Shown here: in pieces, positions 1 through 6,266 of the stretch
Layout: each line of letters starts with the position of its first letter
How positions within the stretch are numbered: the first letter of the stretch is position 1
Assembly: GCA_018224505.1 (NCBI GenBank)
Contig: JAGTVD010000353.1
Coordinates: 1 to 11,238, forward strand
DNA: 11,238 nucleotides
Direction of reading: 5' to 3'
Source: Desulfatitalea sp.
GTDB lineage: Bacteria; Desulfobacterota; Desulfobacteria; Desulfobacterales; Desulfosarcinaceae
Notes under the pieces: model-generated
What the model saw: only the letters and a program-made list of their open reading frames with translations
What the model was told of the DNA's origin: nothing
Databases searched by the model: none
Translations under genes and position numbers: made by a program

Positions 1-34
1 AAAAAAGTGTCGAAATTAATTGCAACCGAAGTTA

Positions 35-49
35 TATAATAGTGCACAA
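35..49 (+). promoter_or_regulatory. Possible promoter -10 element of the flavin reductase gene
   Basis: A perfect TATAAT lies at 35-40, 47 bases before the ATG at 88, in an AT-rich stretch unlike the GC-rich coding DNA around it. No good -35 hexamer sits at the usual spacing: the six bases 17 bp upstream read GAAATT. Recognition may therefore need an activator, or the match may be chance. The palindrome GTGCAC (42-47) follows immediately, where a repressor site could lie. Confidence 0.4.
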
Positions 50-87
50 CCCCTTATGGAAATCCGCATTGGATAGGGACGTTAACA

Positions 88-717
88 ATGCCGAAACAAC
101 AGTGGAAACCCGGCACCATGATCTACCCGCTGCCTGCGGTGCTGGTCAGCTGCGGCGATACCCGGTTGGGGTTTAATATTATTACCATTGCCTGGACCGG
201 CACCCTCTGCACCAATCCGCCCATGTGCTATATCTCCGTTTCACCGAAACGCTATTCCCACGCGCTGATCAAAACCACCGGCGATTACGTCATCAACCTC
301 ACCACGCGGGCGTTGGCCCCTGCCACGGACTGGTGCGGGGTGCAATCCGGACGGGACAAGGACAAATTCAAGGAGATGGCCTTGACCCCCGAAAAGGCCC
401 AGATCGTATCGGCACCCCTGATCGCGGAGTCACCGCTGAACATCGAGTGCCGGGTCCGCGAGATCGTGCCGCTGGGCAGCCACGACATGTTCATCTCCGA
501 CGTGGTGGCGGTCAATGCCGAGGCGCAACTGATGAACCCCCATACCGGCGCCTTTCAACTCTCCCACGCCGACCCGATCTGCTATGTACACGGCCGCTAC
601 TACCAACTGGGGCGCATGCTGGGTACCTTCGGATTTTCCGTTCGCAAAAAGAAAAAGCCGTCCGGTGCCGGGCGGCGGACGCAAAGCCGACCAAAGTCCC
701 CGCGCGGAAGCCGGTGA
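88..717 (+). CDS. Flavin reductase-like (FMN-binding split barrel) protein
   Basis: This 209-residue protein belongs to the flavin reductase-like family (PF01613 type). Members bind FMN in a split-barrel fold and either reduce flavin with NAD(P)H or act as flavoredoxin-like electron carriers; it should be cytosolic. Family signatures visible are the N-terminal strand with IYPLPAVLVSC (12-22), the NIITIAWTGTLCTNPPM block (30-46), SVSPKRYSHALI (50-61), and CGVQSGRDKDKF (83-94), which contains the SGRDxDKF motif. The ATG at 88 is preceded by AGGGA (75-79) at 8 bases. The domain proper ends near residue 185. Residues 186-209 form a tail dense in Lys and Arg, beginning RKKKK, longer than usual for the family. 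It is followed by 241 bases without a gene and then a separate promoter, so it is probably monocistronic. The family is confident; the electron partner and substrate are unknown. Confidence 0.88.
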   Translation: MPKQQWKPGTMIYPLPAVLVSCGDTRLGFNIITIAWTGTLCTNPPMCYISVSPKRYSHALIKTTGDYVINLTTRALAPATDWCGVQSGRDKDKFKEMALTPEKAQIVSAPLIAESPLNIECRVREIVPLGSHDMFISDVVAVNAEAQLMNPHTGAFQLSHADPICYVHGRYYQLGRMLGTFGFSVRKKKKPSGAGRRTQSRPKSPRGSR

Positions 718-869
718 TACGGCCGACAGTCCCTTAGGGGCACTTGAACCCCGTTGCGTGCAGCGCTCCACCCCCCGCTACCGGGTGCACCGGCTTAACG
801 TCCACAGCGGTACGCCGCGCGATCTCTTCGGGGTACATGCAATCACACCGTCGCCCCCGCCTTTACTTC

Positions 870-898
870 TTGACAGCCCACCATCACCCCTTTAAAGT
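870..898 (+). promoter_or_regulatory. Sigma70-type promoter of the BASS-MFS transporter operon
   Basis: A consensus -35 TTGACA (870-875) is separated by exactly 17 bases from TAAAGT (893-898), which matches four of six positions of TATAAT. Transcription would start near 905, about 54 bases before the GTG start at 959. The rest of the gap after the flavin reductase gene (718-869) holds no gene and no recognisable intrinsic terminator. Confidence 0.65.
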
Positions 899-921
899 GA
901 GTTCCTTTGCTCGATAAGCGC

Positions 922-940
922 GAACCCTCCAGGCGGGTTC
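922..940 (+). repeat. Leader stem-loop between promoter and ribosome binding site
   Basis: GAACCC (922-927) and GGGTTC (935-940) are perfect inverted arms around a 7-base loop, in the predicted 5' leader of the transporter operon. The hairpin ends 7 bases before the GGGAG ribosome binding site (948-952). No T-run follows, so it is not an intrinsic terminator. It could affect mRNA stability or ribosome access, or be incidental given the GC content. Confidence 0.3.
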
Positions 941-958
941 AAACAGTGGGAGAAAATA

Positions 959-1987
959 GTGGCGCTGAAAAATTGGATGGCCCGGAATTGGTTTTTGCTG
1001 GGATTGGTGGTCGTCGTCTTTCTGGCTTGGCTTTTCCCCGATCCCGGCGCCAGCGGCGGTATCCTGCGCAGCCAGGTGTTGAGCCGCGTAGGCGTTGTGC
1101 TGATCTTTTTCTTTCAGGGCTTGACCCTCTCCCTGACCGTGCTCCGCATGGGGCTGCTGCAGTGGCGCCTGCACCTGTTCGTGCAGATCTTCGTTTTTCT
1201 GGTGATCCCCCTTTTGGCAATCACCATGGTAACGGCTGGCGGGGGCTGGATGACGGAGGAGCTGCGCCTGGGCTTCATTTTTCTGGCCGTTCTGCCCACC
1301 ACCATTGCCACCTCGGTGGCCTACACCGCCATGACCGGGGGCAACGTGGCCGGTGCGGTCTTCAATTCCACCTTCGCCAACATGGCGGGTATCTTCATTA
1401 CACCGCTGTGGATCGGTATGTGGCTCCAGGCGGGCGGCGATACCCTGCCCCTGGGAAAGCTTTTCCTGGACATTTCCCTAATGCTGCTGGCCCCTCTGCT
1501 GCTGGGGCAACTGGTGCGGCCGGTGGTCAGCCACTGGGTCGACGGGCACAAAAAGTGGTTTTCCATCGCCAGCAGTTTGATCATTCTGTTCATCGTGCAC
1601 GCCGCGTTTTGCAACTCCTGGAAGCAAAATATCTGGTCCGCCCAAGGCACCGAAACGGCCTTGGTGGCCGCCGCCGGCGCCGTGCTTCTCTTTTTCACCG
1701 CGGTGGGGCTGTGCTTGGCAGGCACCCGTTTGTTGGGATTTGATCATGCAAACCGCATGGCCGCCTGGTTTTGCGCCCCCCAAAAAACCCTGGCCGCCGG
1801 GGCGCCTCTGGCCAACCTGATCTTTGTCGGCCATCCAGGTTTGGGCCTCATTCTGCTGCCCATCATGTTCTACCATCCCTTGCAATTGCTTGCCGGCGGG
1901 TTTCTCATCAACTGGGTCAACCAGAAACGGCAACGGGCCGGATCGGATGCGGACGACCGCCAACCAAGTATTGTGGAATCTCCATGA
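959..1987 (+). CDS. Bile acid:sodium symporter family (BASS/SBF-like) transporter
   Basis: This 342-residue, strongly hydrophobic protein has about nine to ten membrane segments and resembles the SBF-like branch (PF13593, YfeH-type) of the BASS superfamily. Members are sodium-coupled inner-membrane carriers of organic anions. Diagnostic stretches are FFQGLTLS (51-58), LPTTIATSVAYTAMTGGN (112-129) running into GAVFN (132-136), NMAGIFITPLW (141-151), FCAPQKTLAAGAPLA (271-285) and YHPLQL (305-310). Length is normal for the family. The start is a GTG with GGGAG (948-952) six bases upstream; the next ATG (977) would remove the first residues before membrane segment one and lacks as good a site. 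Its stop overlaps the next gene's start as ATGA (1984-1987), so the two are co-transcribed and translationally coupled. The substrate cannot be read from sequence; a carboxylate or other organic acid is inferred from the neighbours. Confidence 0.85.
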   Translation: MALKNWMARNWFLLGLVVVVFLAWLFPDPGASGGILRSQVLSRVGVVLIFFFQGLTLSLTVLRMGLLQWRLHLFVQIFVFLVIPLLAITMVTAGGGWMTEELRLGFIFLAVLPTTIATSVAYTAMTGGNVAGAVFNSTFANMAGIFITPLWIGMWLQAGGDTLPLGKLFLDISLMLLAPLLLGQLVRPVVSHWVDGHKKWFSIASSLIILFIVHAAFCNSWKQNIWSAQGTETALVAAAGAVLLFFTAVGLCLAGTRLLGFDHANRMAAWFCAPQKTLAAGAPLANLIFVGHPGLGLILLPIMFYHPLQLLAGGFLINWVNQKRQRAGSDADDRQPSIVESP

Positions 1988-3273
1988 AGCAAAAGATCTT
2001 TTACGGATGGTGGATCGTATTGGCCACCAACATCATCTGCATGTTCGGCTACGGCACCTGGCTGTACAGTTTCGGCGTCTTTTTCAAACCCATGTCCGAA
2101 GAGTTCGGCTGGACCCGGGCCATGACCTCCGGAGCTTATGCCCTGCGCAGCGTCGAGGGTGGTATCGCATCGCCCATCGTGGGCTGGGCCGTAGACAAGT
2201 ACGGCTCACGGCGCCTGATCCTCATCGGCGCCGTAATCGCCGGGGCCGCTTTTGTGATGATGCCGCTGGTCAACTCACTGATGGGGTTCTATTTAATATA
2301 TGGTATTGTGCTCTCGGCGGGCATGAGCGCCATGCTCTACCTGCCGGCATGGACGGTGATCGCCAAGTGGTTCGATCGCCGTCTCTCCATGGCCATGGCG
2401 ATCCTGTCGGTGGGCGCCGGTGTCGGTGGGTTGATTTGTGCGCCTCTGGCCGCCGTGATGGTCACACAGTTCGGCTGGCGCAGTGCTTTCGTGGTGATGG
2501 GGGTCTTTATCTGGTGCGTGGTCATCCCCCTGGCCTTTGTGGTGCGGGAACGGCCCGAGGATATGGGGTTGCGGCCGGATGGGGATGTCCCTTCGAGCGC
2601 TTCCGCGCCGGCCCGGGGCGGGCTATTGGCCTTCGCCAGCGGCATGGCACCGGTGCGTGGCGGCACCGGCGCCGACTACACCCTCGGGGAGGCCCTGCGA
2701 TCTTCGTCCTTCTGGTTCATTGCCATGGCCTTCTTCTTCCAGGGCATGGCCCACTCCACCGTGACCGTGCATACCATTCCTGCCTTGACCGATGCCGGCA
2801 TTCCGGTGGAAACGGCCGCCATCAGCATCGGGCTGCTGACCCTGGTGAGCATCATCGGCCGTCTGGTGTTCGGTGTGCTGGGGGATCACCTCGACAAACG
2901 TTATCTTTTCATGGTGTCCTACACCATGATGGGCCTTGGCATGCTGGTATTGATGAAGGCCGACAGCATGGCGCTGGTGTGGCTGTTCATCTTTCTGTTC
3001 GGCGTCGGCTTCGGCGGTAACATTCCCCTCATGCCTGCCATCCGGGCCGAGTACTTCGGGCGCCGTGCGCTGGGCAAGATTCAGGGCGTCATGAATCCGG
3101 TGATGATGGTCGCCGGTGCGGTGGGGCCCATTCTGGCGGGCCACCTGTTCGACACCACCGGTACCTACCGCGTGGCCTTCCTGATCACCGGTGTGATGAC
3201 CTTTCTAGCCGCCGGGGCGATCTTCTTTGCCCGTCCGGGTCAGAAACCCCATCCCGCAACTTTGGCAGGCTAA
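1984..3273 (+). CDS. MFS transporter, monocarboxylate/oxalate-formate porter-like
   Basis: This 429-residue major facilitator has about twelve membrane segments, most like the MCT/oxalate-formate antiporter-type branch. The N-terminus reads YGWWIVLATNII (7-18), followed by YSFGVFFKPMSEEFGWTRA (28-46). The MFS motif A equivalent GWAVDKYGSRR is at 67-77, and KWFDRRLSMAMA is at 128-139. The central cytoplasmic loop begins RERPEDMGLRPDG (188-200). The start is the ATG at 1984 overlapping the BASS stop (ATGA). An in-frame upstream extension to 1771 is open but lies entirely inside the BASS gene and lacks membrane character, so it is rejected. The pairing suggests both carriers serve the same or related substrates, or that one imports and the other exports. 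It ends 34 bases before the convergent CMD-like gene, with no clear terminator between them. Confidence 0.88.
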   Translation: MKQKIFYGWWIVLATNIICMFGYGTWLYSFGVFFKPMSEEFGWTRAMTSGAYALRSVEGGIASPIVGWAVDKYGSRRLILIGAVIAGAAFVMMPLVNSLMGFYLIYGIVLSAGMSAMLYLPAWTVIAKWFDRRLSMAMAILSVGAGVGGLICAPLAAVMVTQFGWRSAFVVMGVFIWCVVIPLAFVVRERPEDMGLRPDGDVPSSASAPARGGLLAFASGMAPVRGGTGADYTLGEALRSSSFWFIAMAFFFQGMAHSTVTVHTIPALTDAGIPVETAAISIGLLTLVSIIGRLVFGVLGDHLDKRYLFMVSYTMMGLGMLVLMKADSMALVWLFIFLFGVGFGGNIPLMPAIRAEYFGRRALGKIQGVMNPVMMVAGAVGPILAGHLFDTTGTYRVAFLITGVMTFLAAGAIFFARPGQKPHPATLAG

Positions 3274-3307
3274 TTCCGCAAGTTCATGCCCACTTCCGTT
3301 TGGTGCG

Positions 3308-3832
3308 TCATTTGGCCTCGGTCGGTGCTTCGATCTCCACTTCGAAGTTTTCCAGAACGCGTGATACCATCATGTAATAGCCGATGGTGACGGTCAACTC
3401 CACCAGTTCGCGATAGGAGAGCACATCGGCCAGGGCCTTGAATGTGGTGTCTCCGGCCTTGACATTGAACACCACCTGGTCGGTGTAGCGCAGCACCTTG
3501 CCCTCCAGGTCATCGAAAACCGGGGCATCGGGACCGTCCCGCAGAGCCTGGATCTTCTCTTCGCTCACGCCCACCCGGCGCGCCACGCGTTCGTGTTGGT
3601 ACACCTCGTAGCCGGCACGGCACAAGATGCCCACCCGCAGAATGGCCAGCTCCCGCAATCGGCTGTCCAATTGGTTTTTCCGAAGCAGGGCCCCGCCCAG
3701 CTCCAGAAAGCCCACCGCCGCCGGACCGCCATGGGCTATCATGCGGTGGATATTCAAAGGCGGCCGCGTCCCAATCGCGGCGCGAAGCTTTTCATTGGCC
3801 TGATCCAGGTCAAAATAGGGAATACGGGGCAT
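3308..3832 (-). CDS. Carboxymuconolactone decarboxylase/AhpD-like protein
   Basis: This 174-residue protein is of the carboxymuconolactone decarboxylase family (PF02627), an all-helical fold used by gamma-carboxymuconolactone decarboxylase and by AhpD peroxidase partners. The core runs from RLRELAILRVGILCRAGYEV (about 58-77) through QHERVARRVGVS (79-90), with Glu61, Cys71, Tyr75 and His80. The AhpD CxxC redox pair is absent: Cys71 is the only cysteine there. A thiol-disulfide role like AhpD is therefore unlikely, and it resembles the many single-domain CMD proteins of unknown function found in catabolic clusters. The start is firm: AAGGAGGT (3847-3840 on this strand) lies seven bases before the ATG. 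It is downstream of the SDR gene on the same strand, 121 bases away, probably in one transcript. Confidence 0.82.
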   Translation of the reverse strand: MPRIPYFDLDQANEKLRAAIGTRPPLNIHRMIAHGGPAAVGFLELGGALLRKNQLDSRLRELAILRVGILCRAGYEVYQHERVARRVGVSEEKIQALRDGPDAPVFDDLEGKVLRYTDQVVFNVKAGDTTFKALADVLSYRELVELTVTIGYYMMVSRVLENFEVEIEAPTEAK

Positions 3833-3903
3833 TTGGAAGACCTCCTTGAGTGCGTGGTGAATACGAAAGAAGCATTCCCGTCAGGTATTGCGGTGCGTCA
3901 GGA

Positions 3904-3931
3904 ATGTCAAATGACCAATGCCGAATGTCAC
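3904..3931. repeat. Four tandem degenerate heptamers (ATGNCNA)
   Basis: In the gap between the SDR and CMD-like genes the + strand reads ATGTCAA, ATGACCA, ATGCCGA, ATGTCAC back to back: four 7-base units with ATG and the following-but-one C conserved. No hairpin or coding function is apparent. This looks like a short simple-sequence tract and could vary in copy number between strains. Confidence 0.5.
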
Positions 3932-3953
3932 GTGAAGGGGTTTCATTCATCGC

Positions 3954-4802
3954 TTACATCGCAATCCCCGAGCCCAAACCGCCATCCACGAAGATGGATT
4001 GGGCATTGATATAGGACGCCTCGTTGGAGAGCAGGAAGATCGTGGCATAGGCCACTTCCCAACCCGTGCCCTGGCGGCCGAAGGGCACCATCGTGGCGCG
4101 CTTGGGCCGGTTTTGGGTGGCCACCCGCCCCAGGGGGGTGTCGATCAGTCCCGGCGCCACGGCGTTGCAGCGAATACCCTGGCGCTGACCGGCCAGGGCC
4201 ACGCTGCGAGCCAGGGCCAACTGGGCCGCCTTGGTGCATTCGTAGGCCGGATTGTGCCCATTGGGTCGCTGGCTGGCCAGGGAGGAGATCAGCACAATGG
4301 CCGAACCCGGCGCCATGACCGGCAGGGCTGCCTGGCAGGCCAGCATGTGACTGCGCAGGTTGATGGCGAACTCGCGATCCCAGATTTCCGGGGTGAGCTT
4401 GGCCAAGGGCCGGCCGTGGCTGATGCCCACATTGAGCACCAGTGCATCCAGGGCGCCCATGGCCTCATGCGCCGCGGTGATCATGCGCGCATTCTCCTCG
4501 GCGATGGCCACATCTACCGTCAAGGTCTTGGCCCAGCTCCCTTCAGCGCTGATGCGCGCCGCGGTTTCCCCGGCGCTCCCGGCGTTGATGTCGGCACAGA
4601 CCACCCGGGCCCCCTCCCTTGCGGCCAGCATGGCGATGGCGCGCCCGTTGCCGGCGATGTCCGCGGCGCCCTCCACGGCCCGTTGGCCGGCGCCCACCAC
4701 CAGCAGGTGGCGGCCCTGCATGCGGTTGCGGCCCGGGGCAGTGCCGATGGCTTCGGCAAACATCTGGATCTGAGGGTTGACCTTCCGTTCGGGAATACTC
4801 AT
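3954..4802 (-). CDS. Short-chain dehydrogenase/reductase (SDR) with extended cofactor loop
   Basis: This 282-residue classical-type SDR is an NAD(P)-dependent oxidoreductase of alcohols or ketones with a Rossmann fold. The catalytic set is present: Asn148 (INL), Ser173/Ser174 (ISS), and Tyr187 with Lys191 (YECTK). VLNVG (122-126) replaces the usual NNAG, and the PG motif is at APGLIDTP (216-223). The glycine-rich TGxxxGIG motif is replaced by GAGQ (37-40), about ten inserted residues, then GNGRAIA (51-57), a lengthened loop seen in a minority of SDRs. Asp71 after strand 2 (VVCADIN, 67-73) suggests NAD(H) preference. About 30 residues precede the Rossmann strand, more than usual. The start has GGAGGT (4817-4812) nine bases upstream. 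It is first in a likely two-gene unit with the CMD-like gene and divergent from the MBL hydrolase. The substrate is unknown. Confidence 0.88.
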   Translation of the reverse strand: MSIPERKVNPQIQMFAEAIGTAPGRNRMQGRHLLVVGAGQRAVEGAADIAGNGRAIAMLAAREGARVVCADINAGSAGETAARISAEGSWAKTLTVDVAIAEENARMITAAHEAMGALDALVLNVGISHGRPLAKLTPEIWDREFAINLRSHMLACQAALPVMAPGSAIVLISSLASQRPNGHNPAYECTKAAQLALARSVALAGQRQGIRCNAVAPGLIDTPLGRVATQNRPKRATMVPFGRQGTGWEVAYATIFLLSNEASYINAQSIFVDGGLGSGIAM

Positions 4803-5153
4803 TTGGCGTTTACCTCCATCTATAACATCGGTTCAAATTCGATTGCGAAAGCGATCCGGATACCGGGTGGTTGCATCGTGACGGATCGGTTTTGCAATGC
4901 ATAGCCGTCGTCTTTACTTCTACCGGAAGCACCTCCCAGCATGCAAAAATAGTGTACCATCAACTGTCCAGTGTATGTATCATCCATGAATTTACATGCG
5001 ATCGCCCTGGTGCGTCGTTGACCCCGGCTTGCTTTTTAATGCCCCTACGATTACAAGTCATTCGAGCCCCAAACAAGGATGCAGCTTTGGCCCGAACCAA
5101 CACAGCAGTGCCCGCCGTTGACCATCATCAATCGTAAGGCGTACCCATCACCC
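4803..5153. other. Divergent intergenic region between SDR and MBL hydrolase
   Basis: About 350 bases without a convincing gene separate the oppositely oriented SDR and MBL genes, so both promoters and any shared operator should lie here. The middle (about 4940-5060) is more AT-rich than its flanks. AGTGTA occurs twice (4951-4956 and 4970-4975). A weak + strand promoter candidate is TTGCTT (5029-5034), 17 bases, TACAAG (5052-5057). No strong promoter for the SDR was found by eye. Short open frames here show no family resemblance and no ribosome binding sites. Confidence 0.45.
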
Positions 5154-6188
5154 ATGACCATCGCAACCCCCAGTACGCCCTACCCGGGTATTCACCGTCT
5201 CCAGCTGCCGCTGGTCGATTCCCCTTTGAAGTATGTCAGTGCCTACCTGCTCCCGTCGCCGGACGGCCACCTGCTCATCGATACCGGCTGGAAAACGCCG
5301 GACAGCCGCGCATCCCTGCTCCAGCAGCTGGATGTGCTGGGCGTGCGGCCGGCCCAGATCACCCGCGTGTTGATCACCCACGGCCACATCGATCACTACG
5401 GCCTGGCTGCTGCGGTGCTGGACCAGAGCGATGCCCAACTGATCATGCACGCCTTGGAAGAGAAGCTGATCGCCCTGCGCTATGGCGACACCCACCAGTA
5501 CCTCCAGCAGACCCACGCGTTGCTCAAGTCAGCCGGCGCGCCCCAGTGGCTGATCGCCGACGCCGGCCAGCTGGTGGACCGCTTCGCGCACCTGGTGGGA
5601 CATGCCACACCCCACATCCGTTTGCAGGGGGGTGAATCCTTGCGGCACGGCAATTTCACCCTGGAGGTGATCTGGACGCCGGGTCATTCGCCGGGCCATA
5701 TCTGCCTGTACGAGCCGACCCACAAACTGTTCTTCTCCGGTGACCACGTGCTGCCCGGTATCACGCCCAACATCGGCCTTTATCCCCAATCGGGATCCAA
5801 CCCGCTCGGGGATTACATCGCCTCGCTCAAGCAGGTCCGGGACCTGGACGTTCAACTGATGCTGCCGGCCCACGGCCCCCTGGTGACCGGCTACCGTCGC
5901 CGGGTCAACCAGATTCTGGTGCATCATGAACGGCGTACCGGGGAGATGCTCCGCCTGCTGGTCGCGCAGCCCGCCCCTGTGACGGCCTACGATCTGGCTC
6001 AGATCCTGCCGTGGTCTGCCAAACGGCGCCCCATTGCATTCCAGGCACTGCGCGGCTTTGATCAGCGCCTGGCGGTATCGGAAGTGTCGGCCCATCTGGT
6101 CGCCCTGGCCCACGAGGGCAGGGTGATTCGACACACCACCCGGGGCGTGCACACCTTTCGCCTGGCGGCGATTCGGACGCTATCCTGA
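5154..6188 (+). CDS. Metallo-beta-lactamase-fold hydrolase, LACTB2-like with C-terminal winged helix
   Basis: This 344-residue MBL-fold protein has a complete dinuclear metal site: HGHIDHYG gives His76, His78, Asp80 and His81; PGHSPGH gives His178; SGDH gives Asp197; PAHGP gives His240. LLIDTG (40-45) is the usual strand before the active site. Residues from about 250 to 344 form a helical region ending in HLVALAHEGRV (314-324), matching the winged-helix extension (BLACT_WH type) of LACTB2-like hydrolases. Such proteins hydrolyse thioesters, lactones, esters or RNA, so the substrate is open. A CoA-thioester or lactone would fit the CoA-centred neighbourhood, but that is inference. An upstream in-frame ATG at 5079 would add 25 residues without family character and has no properly spaced ribosome site. 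The ATG at 5154 has only a distant AAGGCG (5136-5141), so the start is moderately certain. It converges on the second MFS gene. Confidence 0.87.
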   Translation: MTIATPSTPYPGIHRLQLPLVDSPLKYVSAYLLPSPDGHLLIDTGWKTPDSRASLLQQLDVLGVRPAQITRVLITHGHIDHYGLAAAVLDQSDAQLIMHALEEKLIALRYGDTHQYLQQTHALLKSAGAPQWLIADAGQLVDRFAHLVGHATPHIRLQGGESLRHGNFTLEVIWTPGHSPGHICLYEPTHKLFFSGDHVLPGITPNIGLYPQSGSNPLGDYIASLKQVRDLDVQLMLPAHGPLVTGYRRRVNQILVHHERRTGEMLRLLVAQPAPVTAYDLAQILPWSAKRRPIAFQALRGFDQRLAVSEVSAHLVALAHEGRVIRHTTRGVHTFRLAAIRTLS

Positions 6189-6266
6189 CAGGTTTGTTAA
6201 TATTGTATACATGAATCAAAGTGCAGATGGAAACGATCCCCGACTGGGCGAATGCCAACCGGCTAT

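Noticed and set aside
907..1743. Long open frame (278 codons) overlapping the BASS gene
   Set aside because: It is an Arg/Gly-rich shadow frame typical of GC-rich DNA, without any family signature, while the overlapping frame encodes a clear BASS protein.
1771..1983. 71-residue N-terminal extension of the MFS transporter frame
   Set aside because: It lies wholly inside the BASS gene, is Pro/Arg-rich without membrane character, and the ATG at 1984 gives a normal MFS N-terminus and an ATGA junction.
5079..5153. Upstream start for the MBL hydrolase
   Set aside because: The 25 extra residues show no MBL character and AAGG abuts the ATG, so it cannot act as a ribosome site.
6204..6213. TTGTATACAT, resembling GntR/FadR-type operators
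   Set aside because: It lies in the 78-base gap between the convergent MBL and MFS genes, downstream of both, so it is not placed to control either; single short palindromes arise by chance in AT-rich gaps.
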